Part shown: positions 10,447-22,005 of the stretch, piece after piece
Numbering within the stretch: the first letter of the stretch is position 1
How the letters are laid out: each line of letters opens with the position of its first letter
Assembly: GCA_037954665.1 (NCBI GenBank)
Contig: JBBMOL010000198.1
Location: forward strand, 992,001 to 1,056,000
Direction: 5' to 3'
Source of the DNA: Laguncularia racemosa
Taxonomy: Eukaryota; Streptophyta; Magnoliopsida; Myrtales; Combretaceae
DNA length: 64,000 nt
Notes under the pieces: generated by a model
The model's input: the letters and a program-made list of their open reading frames with translations, nothing else
Told to the model about the DNA's origin: nothing
Database searches by the model: none
Translations under genes and position numbers: made by a program

Positions 10447-13391
10447 TTGGGCACAAGTGCAACAAAACCAGTGCCATCTTTGACACAACCTTCGGTGCTA
10501 GAACTTAAACCTTTACCTAGTCATTTGAAATATGCTTATTTAGGAATGGATAATACTTTGCCAATAATTATTTCTTCTTTCTTGATAGGTGATCAGGAGC
10601 AACAACTCTTAGAAGTGCTGAGAGAGCATAAGGAGGCAATAGGATGGACAATTGTAGATATCAAGGGAATTAGCCCTCTAATTTGCACTCATCGCATATT
10701 CTTAGAGGCTGAATGTAAACCTATAGTTCAACCACAGAGACGACTAAACCCAACTCTTAAAGAGGTAGTGAAAAAAGAAGTACTCAAGCTGTTGGATGCA
10801 GGTATTATCTATCCTATCTCCGATAGTAAATGGGTTAGTCCAATTCAAGTAGTGCCAAAAAATTGTGGTATGACTGTAGTAAAGAATGATTCCAATGAGT
10901 TAATCCCTACTCGTACTGTGACCGGGTGGAGAGTGTGTATAGACTATAGAAAAGTGAATGACGCCACCCGCAAAGATCATTTTCCCCTCCCATTTATTGA
11001 TCAGATGTTAGAGAAACTAGTAGGGCATAGGTACTATTGCTTTTTAGATGGTTATTCTGGGTATAATCAGATCCATATAGCACCTGAGGACCAAGAAAAA
11101 ACCACATTTACATGTCCTTATGGCACCTTTGCCTATAGAAGGATGCCCTTTGGTTTATGTAACACACCTGCTACTTTTCAGAGGTGTATGATGTCTATTT
11201 TTTCTGACATGTTAGAGAACTTCATTGAGGTGTTTATGGATGATGTTTCAGTTGTTGGGAAGTCATTTGATGCATGTCTGATAAATTTAGGCTATGTGCT
11301 TAAAAGATGTAAAGAGACCAATCTGATTCTTAACTGGGAGAAATGCCATTTTATGGTAAGAGAGGGAATAGTCTTGGGTCATAAGATATCAGAAAGAGGG
11401 ATTGAGGTCGACCGTGCAAAAGTGGAGATTATTGAAAAGTTACCACCACCTACTTCATTGAAAGGAGTCAGAAGTTTCCTGGGACATGCTGGTTTTTACA
11501 AAAGATTTATCAAGGACTTCTCTAAAATCTCTAAACCTCTTTGTAATTTACTTGAAAAAGATACTGCTTTTAATTTTGATGACAAATGTTTGCAAGCATT
11601 CAATTTGTTGAAGGAGAAGCTCACAACTGCACCAGTAATTGTTGCACCTGATTGGGAGCTTCCGTTTGAATTGATGTGTGATGCCAGTGACTATGCAATA
11701 GGAGCAATACTTGGGCAAAGGAGAGGTAAGTTGTTTCATGTCATATATTATGCTACTAGAACCTTGAATGAGGCTCAAAGGAACTATGCTACTACTGAAA
11801 AAGAACTCTTAGCAATTATATTTGCATGTGATAAGTTTCGGTCCTATCTAATAGGTTCTAAGATCATAGTATATACAGACCATGCTACGCTCAAGTATTT
11901 GTTTGCTAAAACTGATGCTAAGCCAAGGTTAATTCGTTGGATTATACTGCTACAAGAATTTAATCTTGAAATCAAAGACAAAAAGGGAATAGAGAATGTT
12001 TTAGCTGATCATTTGTCAAGGTTGGAATCTGAGTGTTCGGATCCACCTATCAATGAAAATTTCCCAGATGAACAATTGCATGGAGTTGAAATCCAAGGAC
12101 TACCTTGGTATGCTAACATCATTAATTATTTGGTTAGCAAAATCATACCTTATGGTATTTCATACCAACAGAAAAAGAAGTTTTTACATGATGTAAAATT
12201 TTACTTTTAGGATGAACCATATTTGTTTAAAAATTGTGCTGATCTAATAATTAGACGATGTGTGCCAGAAATTGAACAAATTAGCATCATTCAGCATTGT
12301 CATTCAAAAGAGGTAGGAGGTCATTTTGGTGTAGAGAGAACCGCAGCTAAAGTTTTATCTTGTGGATTTTATTGGCCTAGTTTGTTTCGGGATTGCAGGA
12401 ACTATATCATGTCTTGTGCTCAATGCCAAAAGACAGGTAACATTTCTAGGAGACATGAATTACCGTAGAACGGTATTCTTGTAATAGAACTTTTTGATGT
12501 TTGGGGGATAGATTTTATGGGTCCATTTCCCTCTTCTTATTCAAACAAATACATTCTCTTGGCTGTCGACTATGTTTCGAATGGGTAGAAGCGGTTGCTT
12601 TGCAAACTAACAACGCCAGAGTTGTAGTTAGATTTTTGAAAAGAAACATTTTTTCAAGATTTGGAGTACCTCGAGCTATCATAAGTGATGGGGGGTCACA
12701 TTTTTGTAACAAGAAATTTGAAAAATTATTATCAAAATATGGGGTTACTCATAAAATTGCTACTCCTTATCATCCTCAAACTTCAGGTCAAGCCGAGGTA
12801 TCTAATAGGGAAATTAAACGTATTTTGGAAAAAAATGTTAATGCATCTAGAAAAGATTGGTCATTAAAACTTGTTGATGCATTATGGGCTTATAGAACTG
12901 CGTTTAAAACTCCCATAGGAATGTCCCCATACAAGATTGTGTTTGGTAAGTCATGTCACCTACCAGTGGAGCTTGAGCACAAAGCATACTGGGCCAAAAA
13001 GTTCCTTAACTTTGATTTGCAAGCTACATGTGAAAAGAGATTACTCCAGTTGAATAAATTGGCAAAATTAAGAGAAGAAGCATATGAGAATGCAAAGATC
13101 TATAAGGAGAGAGCTAAGAGATGGCATGATCAGAACATTTTAAAACGAGAGTTTTTGCCAGGTCAGAAAGTTTTATTATATAACTCTCGATTAAAATTGT
13201 TCCCAGGTAAGTTAAGATCAAGATGGTCTGGACCTTTTGTTATTTCACAAGTTTTTCCTTATGGTACAGTAGAATTGAGATCAGAAGATAACCAAACTTT
13301 CAAAGTAAATGGTCAACTTCTTAAACATTATCATGAAAGAGAAAACTTTAATAGAGATGCCACCACTATAGATCTTGCACAGCCTAAGTAA
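10447..13391 (+). pseudogene. pol: RT-RNase H-integrase pseudogene of B
   Basis: Aligned to the pol of C. RT has WRVCIDYRKVN near 10930 and the catalytic box FMDD near 11235. RNase H has CDASDYAIGAILGQ near 11680 and YTDHATLKYL near 11870. The integrase has an H2C2 zinc finger around 12297-12430, DDE residues in DFMGPF near 12512 and SDGGSHF near 12685, and a glutamate near 12797. Stops occur at 12208 (TGG to TAG) and 12466, and a one-base deletion near 12580 shifts the frame. Without these it would be full length for this family (about 970 residues). Confidence 0.94.
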
Positions 13392-13516
13392 AAAGAAGGA
13401 GGAAAGTCGGGCTAAAGACTTTAAACTAAGCACTTCATGGGAGGCAGCCATGATTAAAGATTTTTGTAAATTAATTTTATTTTTCAAAAAAAAAAATTTG
13501 GTCGAGGATTTTAGGG
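13392..13516 (+). other. Post-pol hairpin pair of B
   Basis: Directly after the pol stop are AGTC (13405-13408) pairing with GACT (13417-13420), then CATGGG with a weakened partner (13436-13450). The same pair with different stem bases follows the coding region of C and D. An A-tract precedes the repeat array. Confidence 0.6.
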
Positions 13517-13525
13517 GGATGAGAT

Positions 13526-13745
13526 ACGGTCGTGGTTCGTGTGGTGGCCCTAAATCCACCACATGTCATACGGCCGTGGTTCGTGTGGTGGCCCTAAATC
13601 CACCACATGTCATACGGCCGTGCCACGGTAATGTGAAAATTACGGGTTGACACACCCCTTACACCACGGTCGTGTGTAAAAAGAAAAAAAAAAATGTGGC
13701 GAGGGTTATGCAGTTAACCCACGGCCGTGGGTTATGTCTTGCCCA
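13526..13745 (+). repeat. Palindromic tandem array upstream of internal promoter in B
   Basis: A 44-bp unit starting ACGG[TC]CGTGGTTCGTG occurs at 13526 and 13570, with a partial third copy at 13614. Further CCACGGCCGTGG-type palindromes lie at about 13655-13745. It resembles the array in the LTR of B and likewise lies just 5' of a TATA box. Confidence 0.8.
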
Positions 13746-13749
13746 CGCG

Positions 13750-14417
13750 AGTATAAAAAAAAAAAAAAAAAAAACTCTCTGCCCTCACACACTCTATTCT
13801 CATCCAAAATTCATACTCATTTTTCTCTCTCTAAAGTCTGCATATTCTCCATTGTCCTTGTGAAAGATTTTGGTTTTTTTCATCTCCATACAAGAAAAAG
13901 GTAAGATCTTTTTATCATTCATGTGGATTTTTATGCAAATTCTTTCTTCTTCGGGTTTTCATATCATAGTTGGGTAATGATTTCTTTGAATGAATCTTTG
14001 AACTTATATGCATGCACAAATCTTTAGTTTATACACATGTGTCATAGGCGAGGAACATGCGGGAGATCTTAAGAACAATAGATGCAGATTTTGTCTGTTT
14101 TATATGTATAAAGATTGTTTTTTTTATGAAATACAAGCATGTTTTGAGAATGATGAAGGTTTGCATGGAGTTGGTGTTTTGAAAATTGAAGTAATCCACG
14201 ACCGCGGGGGAATTCCGGTGTGTTTTAGGTGTTTAAAAAGAAAAAAATTTTGGCGGAATGTGTACACCACATTACACACGGCCGTGGAACATGGGGGTGT
14301 TTTCTTGCAATTACCGTGATTGTTGATGATGCGTTTATGTTAAGTAACATTTCTCTGTTTGGTCTTGAGTTGGTGCTGAATGTCTTTTTATTATGAGTAT
14401 GAATTATTTTTGTGCAG
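13750..14417 (+). promoter_or_regulatory. Putative internal promoter, leader and intron for the 3' ORF of B
   Basis: TATAAAA at 13752-13758, followed by an A-run, is followed by a pyrimidine-rich leader (ACTCTCTGCCCTCACACAC). A strong donor AAAAAG/GTAAGAT lies at 13895-13907, and an acceptor TTTTTGTGCAG ends at 14417, directly before the ATG of the downstream ORF. The implied intron is 13901-14417 (517 nt). Transcription and splicing are inferred, not shown. Confidence 0.55.
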
Positions 14418-14540
14418 ATGCCAAGAGACCAAGCATCATCTTCTTCAAGGAAATGTTCCTACAAGGGAAAGGCACCTGCTGAGCCAGCTCCATTACAAAG
14501 ACGTGATCATTATCCAGTGGGATTAAAGGAAGAACATCAT

Positions 14541-15552
14541 TGATGTGCCTAATCACACTTTAAAGCACATTCAAAAGACTTAAGAAAAGATATCTCAAGT
14601 CTAGGCAAAATCGGATCCCAAAAATGGCACTTTTTTAATGAACCCTAATGTTAAAATGATGAAACTCAACCTACTAATGATATAATCTGAATACCACAAT
14701 GGAAATGGCTTCTAATAACACTTCTAATATCATATAATCCACGAAAATCAAGCCTCAATTTGACAAAGAAAACCGTGAAGGAAGATCCCTTTTTTCAAAT
14801 GGTGAAATTCACGCTAGCAAAGAAATCCTTAATGATGAATTGGATCAACTCGATAATTCTTTCAAATAATCAAATGAATTCGTGTACAATAAGATGTAAA
14901 TCTGACCAAGAACTATCTCTAATCAACCATAGATACAACACACTAGAGCGGAAAAGAAATCACAACAAGTAGGAATTGATATGACTCACAAATTCCAATT
15001 GTTGCACTCGCCACAATTTCAAGTCTTGGAATTGAAATTGATAAGAGTTGAAACCAAGGTATGAACCCTAATTCACACGTGAAAAGAGAGTGTATGTTCT
15101 GCAAAAATAAGCTCCCCTAAACCCTCTCTTAAGCAAGTATTTATACTTGCTACTTCTAGGGTTAAAAAGTGCTCAAAATTACAAGTTTGCCACTTTTAAG
15201 GTGGCTAACCCTAAATGAGAATTACATGGAAATAAAAGTGTCCCAAAACCAAAATACAACCAAAATATTTCAATAAACATTTACAAGATACAAAATAACA
15301 TAAATCTTCATGATCCAATGCCTCAGAATAGAGAACAATCGCAGCGGGCCTTTGATTGTTACCCAGAAAAATGTCTTGTGTCCAACTGAAGTTGTAGGAC
15401 ATTTTTGCATCCCATGGAGATATATAATTGTACCTGTAAGATTATTCTCAAAGTTTATTAGGAATAAAAACATAAGATAAAAGATGAGCAATTTGGTCAA
15501 TCATCCAGATTGGGTTCTGAAAAGGTTGACAGTGTCAGAATTTTTCCCATCA
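14541..15552 (-). repeat. 3' LTR of element E
   Basis: 1012 bp; minus strand TGATGGGAAA to GGCACATCA. The core promoter sits in an inverted repeat (15132-15151, AGCAAGTATTTATACTTGCT on the plus strand). No GC-rich palindrome array is present, unlike the LTRs of A, B, C, D, F, G and K. The last codons of the gag-protease frame lie inside it (to 15501). Confidence 0.93.
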
Positions 15553-17438
15553 TCTCCTCGGGCTTCTGAAAGATTTGCCCTCAAATCTAGAGGATCAATT
15601 GTGGAATTGAACCCTAGGATCTCTGTTGTTCTGCTTCCCCGACTATCCATGGTAGTGGACGGCTGCCTGACCTCTTTCTGAAAACTCTCGACCTCAGATG
15701 GAGTCATTGGTAATAGGATTATGCGTGTCTCGCCCATGCTAAACATGTAGGTATTTTTAAACCCATCATGTATCACCCGTTGATCATACAACCAGGGCCG
15801 ACCCAACAGCAAATGGAATGCATGCATAGGAACTATATCACAAAGGATCTCATCATGATAATCCTGCCCGACACTCACTGGAACCTTTGCCCTAAGGGTA
15901 ACATGCATACTACCTCTATTATCCAGCCAATGCAAATGATAAGGACTAGGATGAGGTATAGTAGACAGTTGAAATTTGTCTACTAGTGCAGCAGATATAA
16001 CATTTGTGCAACTACCACTATCAATGATGAGTACACAAAGGTTACCTCTGATTCTGCAAGAGGTATGAAATATGTTCTCCCTCTGAATATCACTGACATC
16101 AGGAGATGTGGACAAAATCTTGTGTAATACATTGAGGGATAGATATTTTCCTCCAGTATGCTCCTCAGGTGCATTTGCATTCTGATCATCATAATATTCC
16201 TGCAATACTGTCGGTAGATCTGTAGGCTCAATCTGTTCATGGTCATCCTCAGTATCCTCTCCAATGTCTTCCATAATAGTCATCACCCTCTTATTTGGAC
16301 ACTGTGCAGCCATATGCCCAAATCCCATGCATTTAAAACATTTAATCTGGCGTGCTTTCCCACTAGTAGATCCGGGAACAGTCTGCCTCGTTTCTGGTGC
16401 CATGACCTCTTTACCCTTCCCAGTGGGTAAGTTTTCCCTGATGATGGTTGGGGTAGTAGTGTCCACTGTCTTGACTCCCTCACCAACCGCCTTTGCTCCC
16501 CCTGATCGACTGTCGGCTGATATGGGTCTATTAGTAGTATTGGGCCTGCTGCTAGGAGCCCTAAAGAAGTTGGACCTCCTTTGTCTCTCTACTTTTAAGG
16601 CCAACTGAATAGCCTCATCAAGTGTGGTGTAGCGCTGTAGCTCAACAATACACGCTATCTCATATTTTAAACCTGAGACAAATCGTGCTATAGTTTGTTC
16701 CGAAAGCTCAACAGACCCACACCTAATCATAAGGGTCTCAAATTCCTGCACATAATCATCCACCATTTTTCCTCCCTGCCTCAAAATTTGCAGTTGCATA
16801 AACAGCTCCTGTTTGTAGTGCTCAGGAATGAACCTCTTCCTTAACAACCTCTTAATATCCCTCCAGGTCTGAACCTCTGCCTCTCTATCCCGACGCCTAT
16901 TGATGATCAGATTCTTCCACCAAAGTGCAGCATACCCTACAAATTCAACTGCAGCCAATCTGACCCTAGTATTGTCGTCAATCTCATAACATTCGAAAAG
17001 ACCTTCGACCTTATCCTCCCAGTCCAGGTACTCATCTGCCGATCCCTTACCATCATAGGATGGCATCTGTAGTTTCACATATTCCAAACCCCGAGGTGGC
17101 CTGAAATCCCTATTCTGATTTAGGTTGACTCCAAAATTGTCATCTCTCTCTTCCACTACTCTGTTTCGATGAGGGTTTTGTGGAGCTACTCGAGGTGGTG
17201 CCGGTTGGTTTACCACCGGTGGTTGTGGTAAAGTCATCCTATCAACTCTAGTTACTAGTGTAGCAACCATAGTAGTAAGCTCCTGAAGTTGTTCCTCCAG
17301 AGTTCTTCTGCCTGCTACATTACGTCCATGTCCTCCACCAACCTGGCTATTGGCTTCTTCACCCAATCCCCCATTCACACTATCATTAGACATATTCGTA
17401 GATCCTTGTATATTGTTTCTCAAAATGATATGATTCAA
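15501..17438 (-). CDS. gag-pro: Gag-protease polyprotein of E (645 aa), polymerase region absent
   Basis: The single open frame has a capsid core with EYLDWEDKVEGLF and AALWWKNL (about residues 125-180). A CCHC zinc knuckle CFKCMGFGHMAAQC lies near residue 363. The aspartic protease has IIDSGSCTNVIS near 473 and LLLGRPWLYD near 550. After the protease the frame passes directly into a short tail ending DLRANLSEARGDD, the motif that normally ends Ty3 polyproteins over the polypurine tract, and stops 52 bases inside the LTR. RT, RNase H and integrase are therefore missing, with the frame kept open. A second ATG lies at residue 16. Function: capsid and self-processing, with enzymes supplied in trans (inference). 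Confidence 0.9.
   Translation of the reverse strand: MNHIILRNNIQGSTNMSNDSVNGGLGEEANSQVGGGHGRNVAGRRTLEEQLQELTTMVATLVTRVDRMTLPQPPVVNQPAPPRVAPQNPHRNRVVEERDDNFGVNLNQNRDFRPPRGLEYVKLQMPSYDGKGSADEYLDWEDKVEGLFECYEIDDNTRVRLAAVEFVGYAALWWKNLIINRRRDREAEVQTWRDIKRLLRKRFIPEHYKQELFMQLQILRQGGKMVDDYVQEFETLMIRCGSVELSEQTIARFVSGLKYEIACIVELQRYTTLDEAIQLALKVERQRRSNFFRAPSSRPNTTNRPISADSRSGGAKAVGEGVKTVDTTTPTIIRENLPTGKGKEVMAPETRQTVPGSTSGKARQIKCFKCMGFGHMAAQCPNKRVMTIMEDIGEDTEDDHEQIEPTDLPTVLQEYYDDQNANAPEEHTGGKYLSLNVLHKILSTSPDVSDIQRENIFHTSCRIRGNLCVLIIDSGSCTNVISAALVDKFQLSTIPHPSPYHLHWLDNRGSMHVTLRAKVPVSVGQDYHDEILCDIVPMHAFHLLLGRPWLYDQRVIHDGFKNTYMFSMGETRIILLPMTPSEVESFQKEVRQPSTTMDSRGSRTTEILGFNSTIDPLDLRANLSEARGDDGKNSDTVNLFRTQSG
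15553..15572 (-). other. Polypurine tract of E
   Basis: The minus strand reads AGAAGCCCGAGGAGA immediately before the LTR TGATGGG. The same bases encode the ARGDD end of the polyprotein. Families I and J share the core GCCCGAGGAGA. Confidence 0.8.
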
Positions 17439-18300
17439 GGATATATACTTCCACTACAATACTTCCTTAAACTTCACACAATGGTAACTACAAAAGACAA
17501 ACAACAAACCCACTTAATGTTACAATTTATAATTGCAACTCACGTGTAATACTCTCCTCCACAACAAGCCACAAGTACACGGTGCAGCAAAATTAATTTC
17601 CACAAGTTTACTCCACGGCAACACACAAGCAACAACTACAATTAATATGTAATACTTCCACGGCAACAACCAAGTGAACAATGAATACAAGTAATCTTCA
17701 ACTCCCACGGCAAATAATGAAGACAAGAGATTAATAAGTAGCTTTCCAAAATGAATTCCGAATCCCACTATAGGCAGCAACTTACAATTTGAATTTCAAA
17801 TAACTTCACTTATTGCAAGCCTTCCTCAATTGGTAACAATGAATTCAAATTCAAATAGCAATCATTAACTCCCACAACTTAATTGCATATATTTGAATTC
17901 AAATAATTCCTTGCTAATCAATACTCAATGTAATCTGCAAATTGTACTCCTCCAATTCAGAATTACACAATAGAAATCAAAAACAACAAACTTCACAACT
18001 CCACACGCCATAAGCTACACGGCAACAATTGGTAAGTTTCACAATTTCAAACAATTTGCTAAGGTAATTCCACCTTGTACTTCTGCTCTTCCACGTGAAT
18101 TAGTATCCACAAAGTGATATAATAACCTTCCCAAATCAACTCCAATAATCAGCAAATTAAATCCCAATCCAAAACAATTTCACAATCTCAAACTACAACA
18201 ACAACAACAACTACACAATTGCGTTTTTTCCACTTGATCAACCCTAATTGTTGATCACTTCCACGAAATTAATACAACCAATTCCCTTCTCTCAACAAGA
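17439..18300 (-). other. Leader of element E
   Basis: About 860 bp of AT-rich sequence between primer-binding site and gag ATG. It has no convincing ORF, and is rich in AACAAC/CACGGCAAC runs that are partly shared with the leader of J (55230-56000). Confidence 0.75.
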
Positions 18301-18312
18301 GCTCTGATACCA
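18301..18312 (-). other. Primer-binding site of E (initiator tRNA-Met)
   Basis: The minus strand reads TGGTATCAGAGC, complementary to the 3' end of plant initiator tRNA-Met, six bases inside the LTR. Confidence 0.9.
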
Positions 18313-18318
18313 AAAAGA

Positions 18319-19330
18319 TGATGTGCCTAATCACACTTTAAAGCACACTCAAAAGACTTAAGAAAAGATATCTCAAGTCTAGGCAAAATCGGATCCCAAA
18401 AATAGCACTTTTCTAATGAACCCTAATGTTAAAATGATGAAACTCAACCTACTAATGATATAATCTGAATACCACAATGGAAATGGCTTCTAATAACACT
18501 TCTAATATCATATAATCCACGAAAATCAAGCCTCAATTTGACAAAGAAAATCGTGAAGGAAGATCCCTTTTTTCAAATGGTGAAATTCACGCTAGCAAAG
18601 AAATCCTTAATGATGAATTGAATCAACTTGATAATTCTTTCAAATAATCAAATGAATTCGTGTACAATAAGATGTAAATCTGACCAAGAACTATCTCTAA
18701 TCAACCCTAGATACAACACACTAGAGAGGAAAAGAAATCACAACAAGTAGGAATTGATATGACTCACAAATTCCAATTGTTGCACTCGCCACAATTTCAA
18801 GTCTTGGAATTGAAATTGATAAGAGTTGGAACCAAGGTATGAACCCTAATTCACACGTGAAAAGAGAGTGTATGTTCTGCAAAAATAAGCTCCCCTAAAC
18901 CCTCTCTTAAGCAAGTATTTATACTTGCTACTTCTAGGGTTAAAAAGTGCTCAAAATTACAAGTTTGCCACTTTTAAGGTGGCTAGCCCTAAATGAGAAT
19001 TACATGGAAATAAAAGTGTCCCAAAACCAAAATACAACCAAAATAGTTCAATAAACATTTACAAGATACAAAATAACATAAATCTTCATGATCCAATGCC
19101 TCAGAATAGAGAACAATCGCAGCGGGCCTTTGATTGTTACCCAGAAAAATGTCTTGTGTCCAACTGAAGTTGTAGGACATTTTGGCATCCCATGGAGATA
19201 TATAATTGTACCTGTAAGATTATTCTCAAAGTTTATTAGAAATAAAAACATAAGATAAAAGATGAGCAATTTGGTCAATCATCCAGATTGGGTTCTAAAA
19301 AGGTTGACAGTGCCAGAATTTTTCCCATCA
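18319..19330 (-). repeat. 5' LTR of element E
   Basis: 1012 bp, the same length as the 3' LTR, with a few substitutions. The TATA palindrome is at 18910-18929. Confidence 0.93.
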
Positions 19331-20510
19331 ATCATGCTAGATATGATATGGTTTTAACGAAGAAGGTGATTAAACCAAACACAGTGTTGAATTGGGAATT
19401 GCTGGAGAGATATGGGTTTGCGCAGGAGTTGAGCTTTTGTTTTAGGATAGAGCTTGGAGAAATCTATTGGACATAAAGGAGAGTATCTACAGCAAGACTA
19501 CCTTGGAATTTATGGCTACATTTCAACTTCAAAGAGCCATGACCATGAAGATGAATAACAATGTATCATTCTATTTCAATGGTCAGTATTTTAAGTTGTC
19601 CATGCGTGAATTCATTAAGAGATTGGGCATTTATGAAGATGAAGATTTTGTGGATTTTGACGCAATGAACAGATTAGAATATGATTGGTATGATCAGATC
19701 AGGGCCTCTATGTTGTGGTTTGAAATAGGAGAAAAGGGATATGATCCATCAACATCAAGGGCATCGGTACTCAAAAACCCTACCCACAGAATACTACACT
19801 ATATCCTTGCTAGGTCCACTAGTGGAAAAGTGGATAGTGAAGGGATCGTCAGTGCATTCGACTGCTTGCAGATGTGGTCAATGATTCAGAACCGACGTTT
19901 AAATGTCGGTCTAATAGCAGTCATTTGCATTAGACGTAATTGTGAAAAAGGACGCAAGGGAGTGTATGTAGGGGCCTAGATCACTAGGCTGTTAAAAAAT
20001 ATGGGGGTGTTTCCGACTCCAGAACCTGATGATAAGGTTTGTTCTTCAGTAGCAATGAGTGAGCAGGTGCTCAAGTATTGGGGTTTTAGTCCAGTATCTA
20101 CTGAAGAACAAGGTCCTCAAAGAGTAAAGGTTCTCGTTAATGAAAGGAGAGGACTTTCTTCCTCTCTTGCGCAATTCAAAGAAGATATGGAAGAATTTAA
20201 ACGGGAACAAAGAAAGGAATTAAAGGGCATCAAGAAGTACATGTATAAGTGTTTTAAAACAATTGGTGATGCCCTGGGAGTATCTATTCCTCCATGTGGA
20301 GGAAGCACGGATGAGGATGTTTCACCTCCACAACCACAACTTCCTGCTATAATTCCAAGTTCATCCACAGGCAGGCCTCGAATGAAGATCACACCAAGGC
20401 GATCCACCGGTGTCAGAATACAGCCACCTCCCCTGCGAGTACTATCCCCACCTCAGGAGGAAGAACCAAGTTCTAGTTCTAAGGAGGAAGTGTCTGATGA
20501 TGAAGAATAG

Positions 20511-22005
20511 GAGGATGATGATTTTGATGATGATGAGGATTAAGCTTGATTCTGTTCATTTGTTTTTTAAACGACTTGTCTTAATGTTATTTGTCGATTA
20601 TTTTTATTTTATTTTCTATTGGAACTGTAATAATTCCTTAAACACTATAGGTGATGTTAGACTGTGAATATTCTTGATCTATTTTGTCTCTTTGTTCTAA
20701 CTTCAGGAACTAAAGGAAAAATGTGCAGTTCATATGGAAAAGCAGTGGTACTTTCATGATGAAATATTCCAGAGACTTTGCTCCACTTTCATCTCGGGGA
20801 AGTTTCGTTATTCCCAAAGTACTTTTATGGTTTAATCAATTTTCTTTTGCAATTAGGAAAGACAATAGGGACATTGTCTGAATTAAGTGTGGGGGAAGGA
20901 AAAATAAAATAGGCCATTATTTATGATAATTTTGATGTCTATTGATGTTAATTTGTGTGGAATAAATATTTTGGACAATTATACTTCACCATTATCTTGA
21001 ACTGTTGTATTGGAAAAGTCTAATATGCTCTGGAAATGTGGTATAAATTTTCTTTTATCTAATTGATTTGATTTGGTGCCTTACTCATTAGCTGTTGTAA
21101 TTGGTTTACTTAGTTTAAATTTAGTAGTGGAATCTTTAAGGAAAAATTTGACCTCTTGTTTAGACTCTTGAATTTAAAGTTCGGAAGTAGGTCGAGTCCT
21201 TTAGTGCAAAACAAGTAAGTTTACTTATAAGTGAATTAAGCTTGTATTTTGTCTTTTGAAGTGCTTTGAGAATATTTTAACTCTTAGAAAAAGAGGTAGA
21301 GGAAACTTTTTACTTGGTGATTCCTTATAAAAATAGTTCCAAAAAAAAAATAAAAATTTAGCCTTTACTCCAATGACTCAAGTAAGTGAGTTAAGAGTAT
21401 CCTAACTTAAATGTTAGTGCGAGGAAGAGTTCGTAGGGGTCCCTTTAAAACCTGGTCACTTGGGTGATGAGCCCGGGATGTGTTAACTTAATGAATTCAC
21501 AATAACGTGAAGGGCGGAAAGGCAAAATTTTAATATATTAATAAAAGCTGGTTGATATGGGCAGGCTTTAGTCTCTCAGAAGAGTGAAGTCAGACTCCAC
21601 TGTCAATCTGAAAAAAAAAAAGAGACTATTAAAAAAAGGGAAAAAAAATCTAGGGGAAGAGTAGATACCATATGCTTTAACTTTGTGTTATCTTATTCAA
21701 ATAAGTAATTAAAGAGATTTTATACTTGCTAGTTGCTTTTGAAGTTTAAATGAGTGTTTTGCTTTATTGGACTGAGAATTTATCTGTTGAAATAGGAGTT
21801 CGGTGGTTAAACATTAGGAATAAAAGTTAGTCTTTCCAGATTAACTACTCAATTTTTTTCTAAGTATACCGGTTACATGTTTTCAGTTAGTTAGAGTGGT
21901 AGGCACCATCTTTTCAAATCAATTATGAGGAAAGAAAATTTTGTATTTTCATTTGACAGTTTATTAATTGCTTGAGGACAAGCAGAAGTTCAAGTATGGG
22001 GGAGT
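20511..22005 (+). other. 3' untranslated region of B with conserved hairpins and polypurine tract
   Basis: About 1.5 kb without ORFs. It holds an A-rich tract (about 21340-21357), hairpin ACTCA/TGAGT (21376-21391), hairpin CCTGG-TCAC/GTGA-CCGGG (21451-21477), hairpin TTGCTTG-AGGA-CAAGCAG (21968-21985) and the polypurine tract GGGGGAG (21998-22004) next to the LTR. The same order is found in C and D. Confidence 0.75.

Larger units (their letters stand above)
14541..19330 (-). mobile_element. Element E: gag-protease-only Ty3 element
   Basis: Two 1012-bp LTRs (14541-15552 and 18319-19330) are flanked by ATCAT at 14536-14540 and 19331-19335. The minus-strand order is LTR, initiator tRNA-Met primer-binding site, leader, one open gag-protease frame, polypurine tract, LTR. 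There is no RT, RNase H or integrase. It resembles the class described as terminal-repeat retrotransposons with a GAG domain. The LTRs are nearly identical and the ORF is open, so the insertion is recent relative to B. Confidence 0.93.
14418..20510 (+). pseudogene. Athila-type downstream ORF of B, interrupted by E
   Basis: Exon-like segment 14418-14540 starts MPRDQASSSSRKCSYKGKAP and continues after E at 19336. The protein has a conserved middle (DIKESIYSKTTLEF, then LSMREFIKRLGIY near 19620), a basic/coiled stretch with FKREQRKELKGIKKYMY near 20220, and a Pro/Ser/acidic tail ending at 20510. It resembles the Athila ORF-1 / putative plant transposon protein families found downstream of integrase; the role is unknown. 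It is broken by E, a frameshift near 19455 and a stop at 19977 (GGGGCCTAG, plausibly from CAG). I avoid calling it env, because no signal peptide or membrane segment is visible. Confidence 0.75.

Noticed and set aside
15211..15500. Short reading frames repeated at 15211, 18989, 31494 and 31592
   Set aside because: They are copies of the family E LTR. Conservation follows the whole LTR and includes the promoter-proximal part, so protein coding is not supported.
14418..20510. env gene call for the extra ORF of B
   Set aside because: No signal peptide, cleavage site or membrane anchor is visible; similarity is to Athila ORF-1 / plant transposon protein domains.
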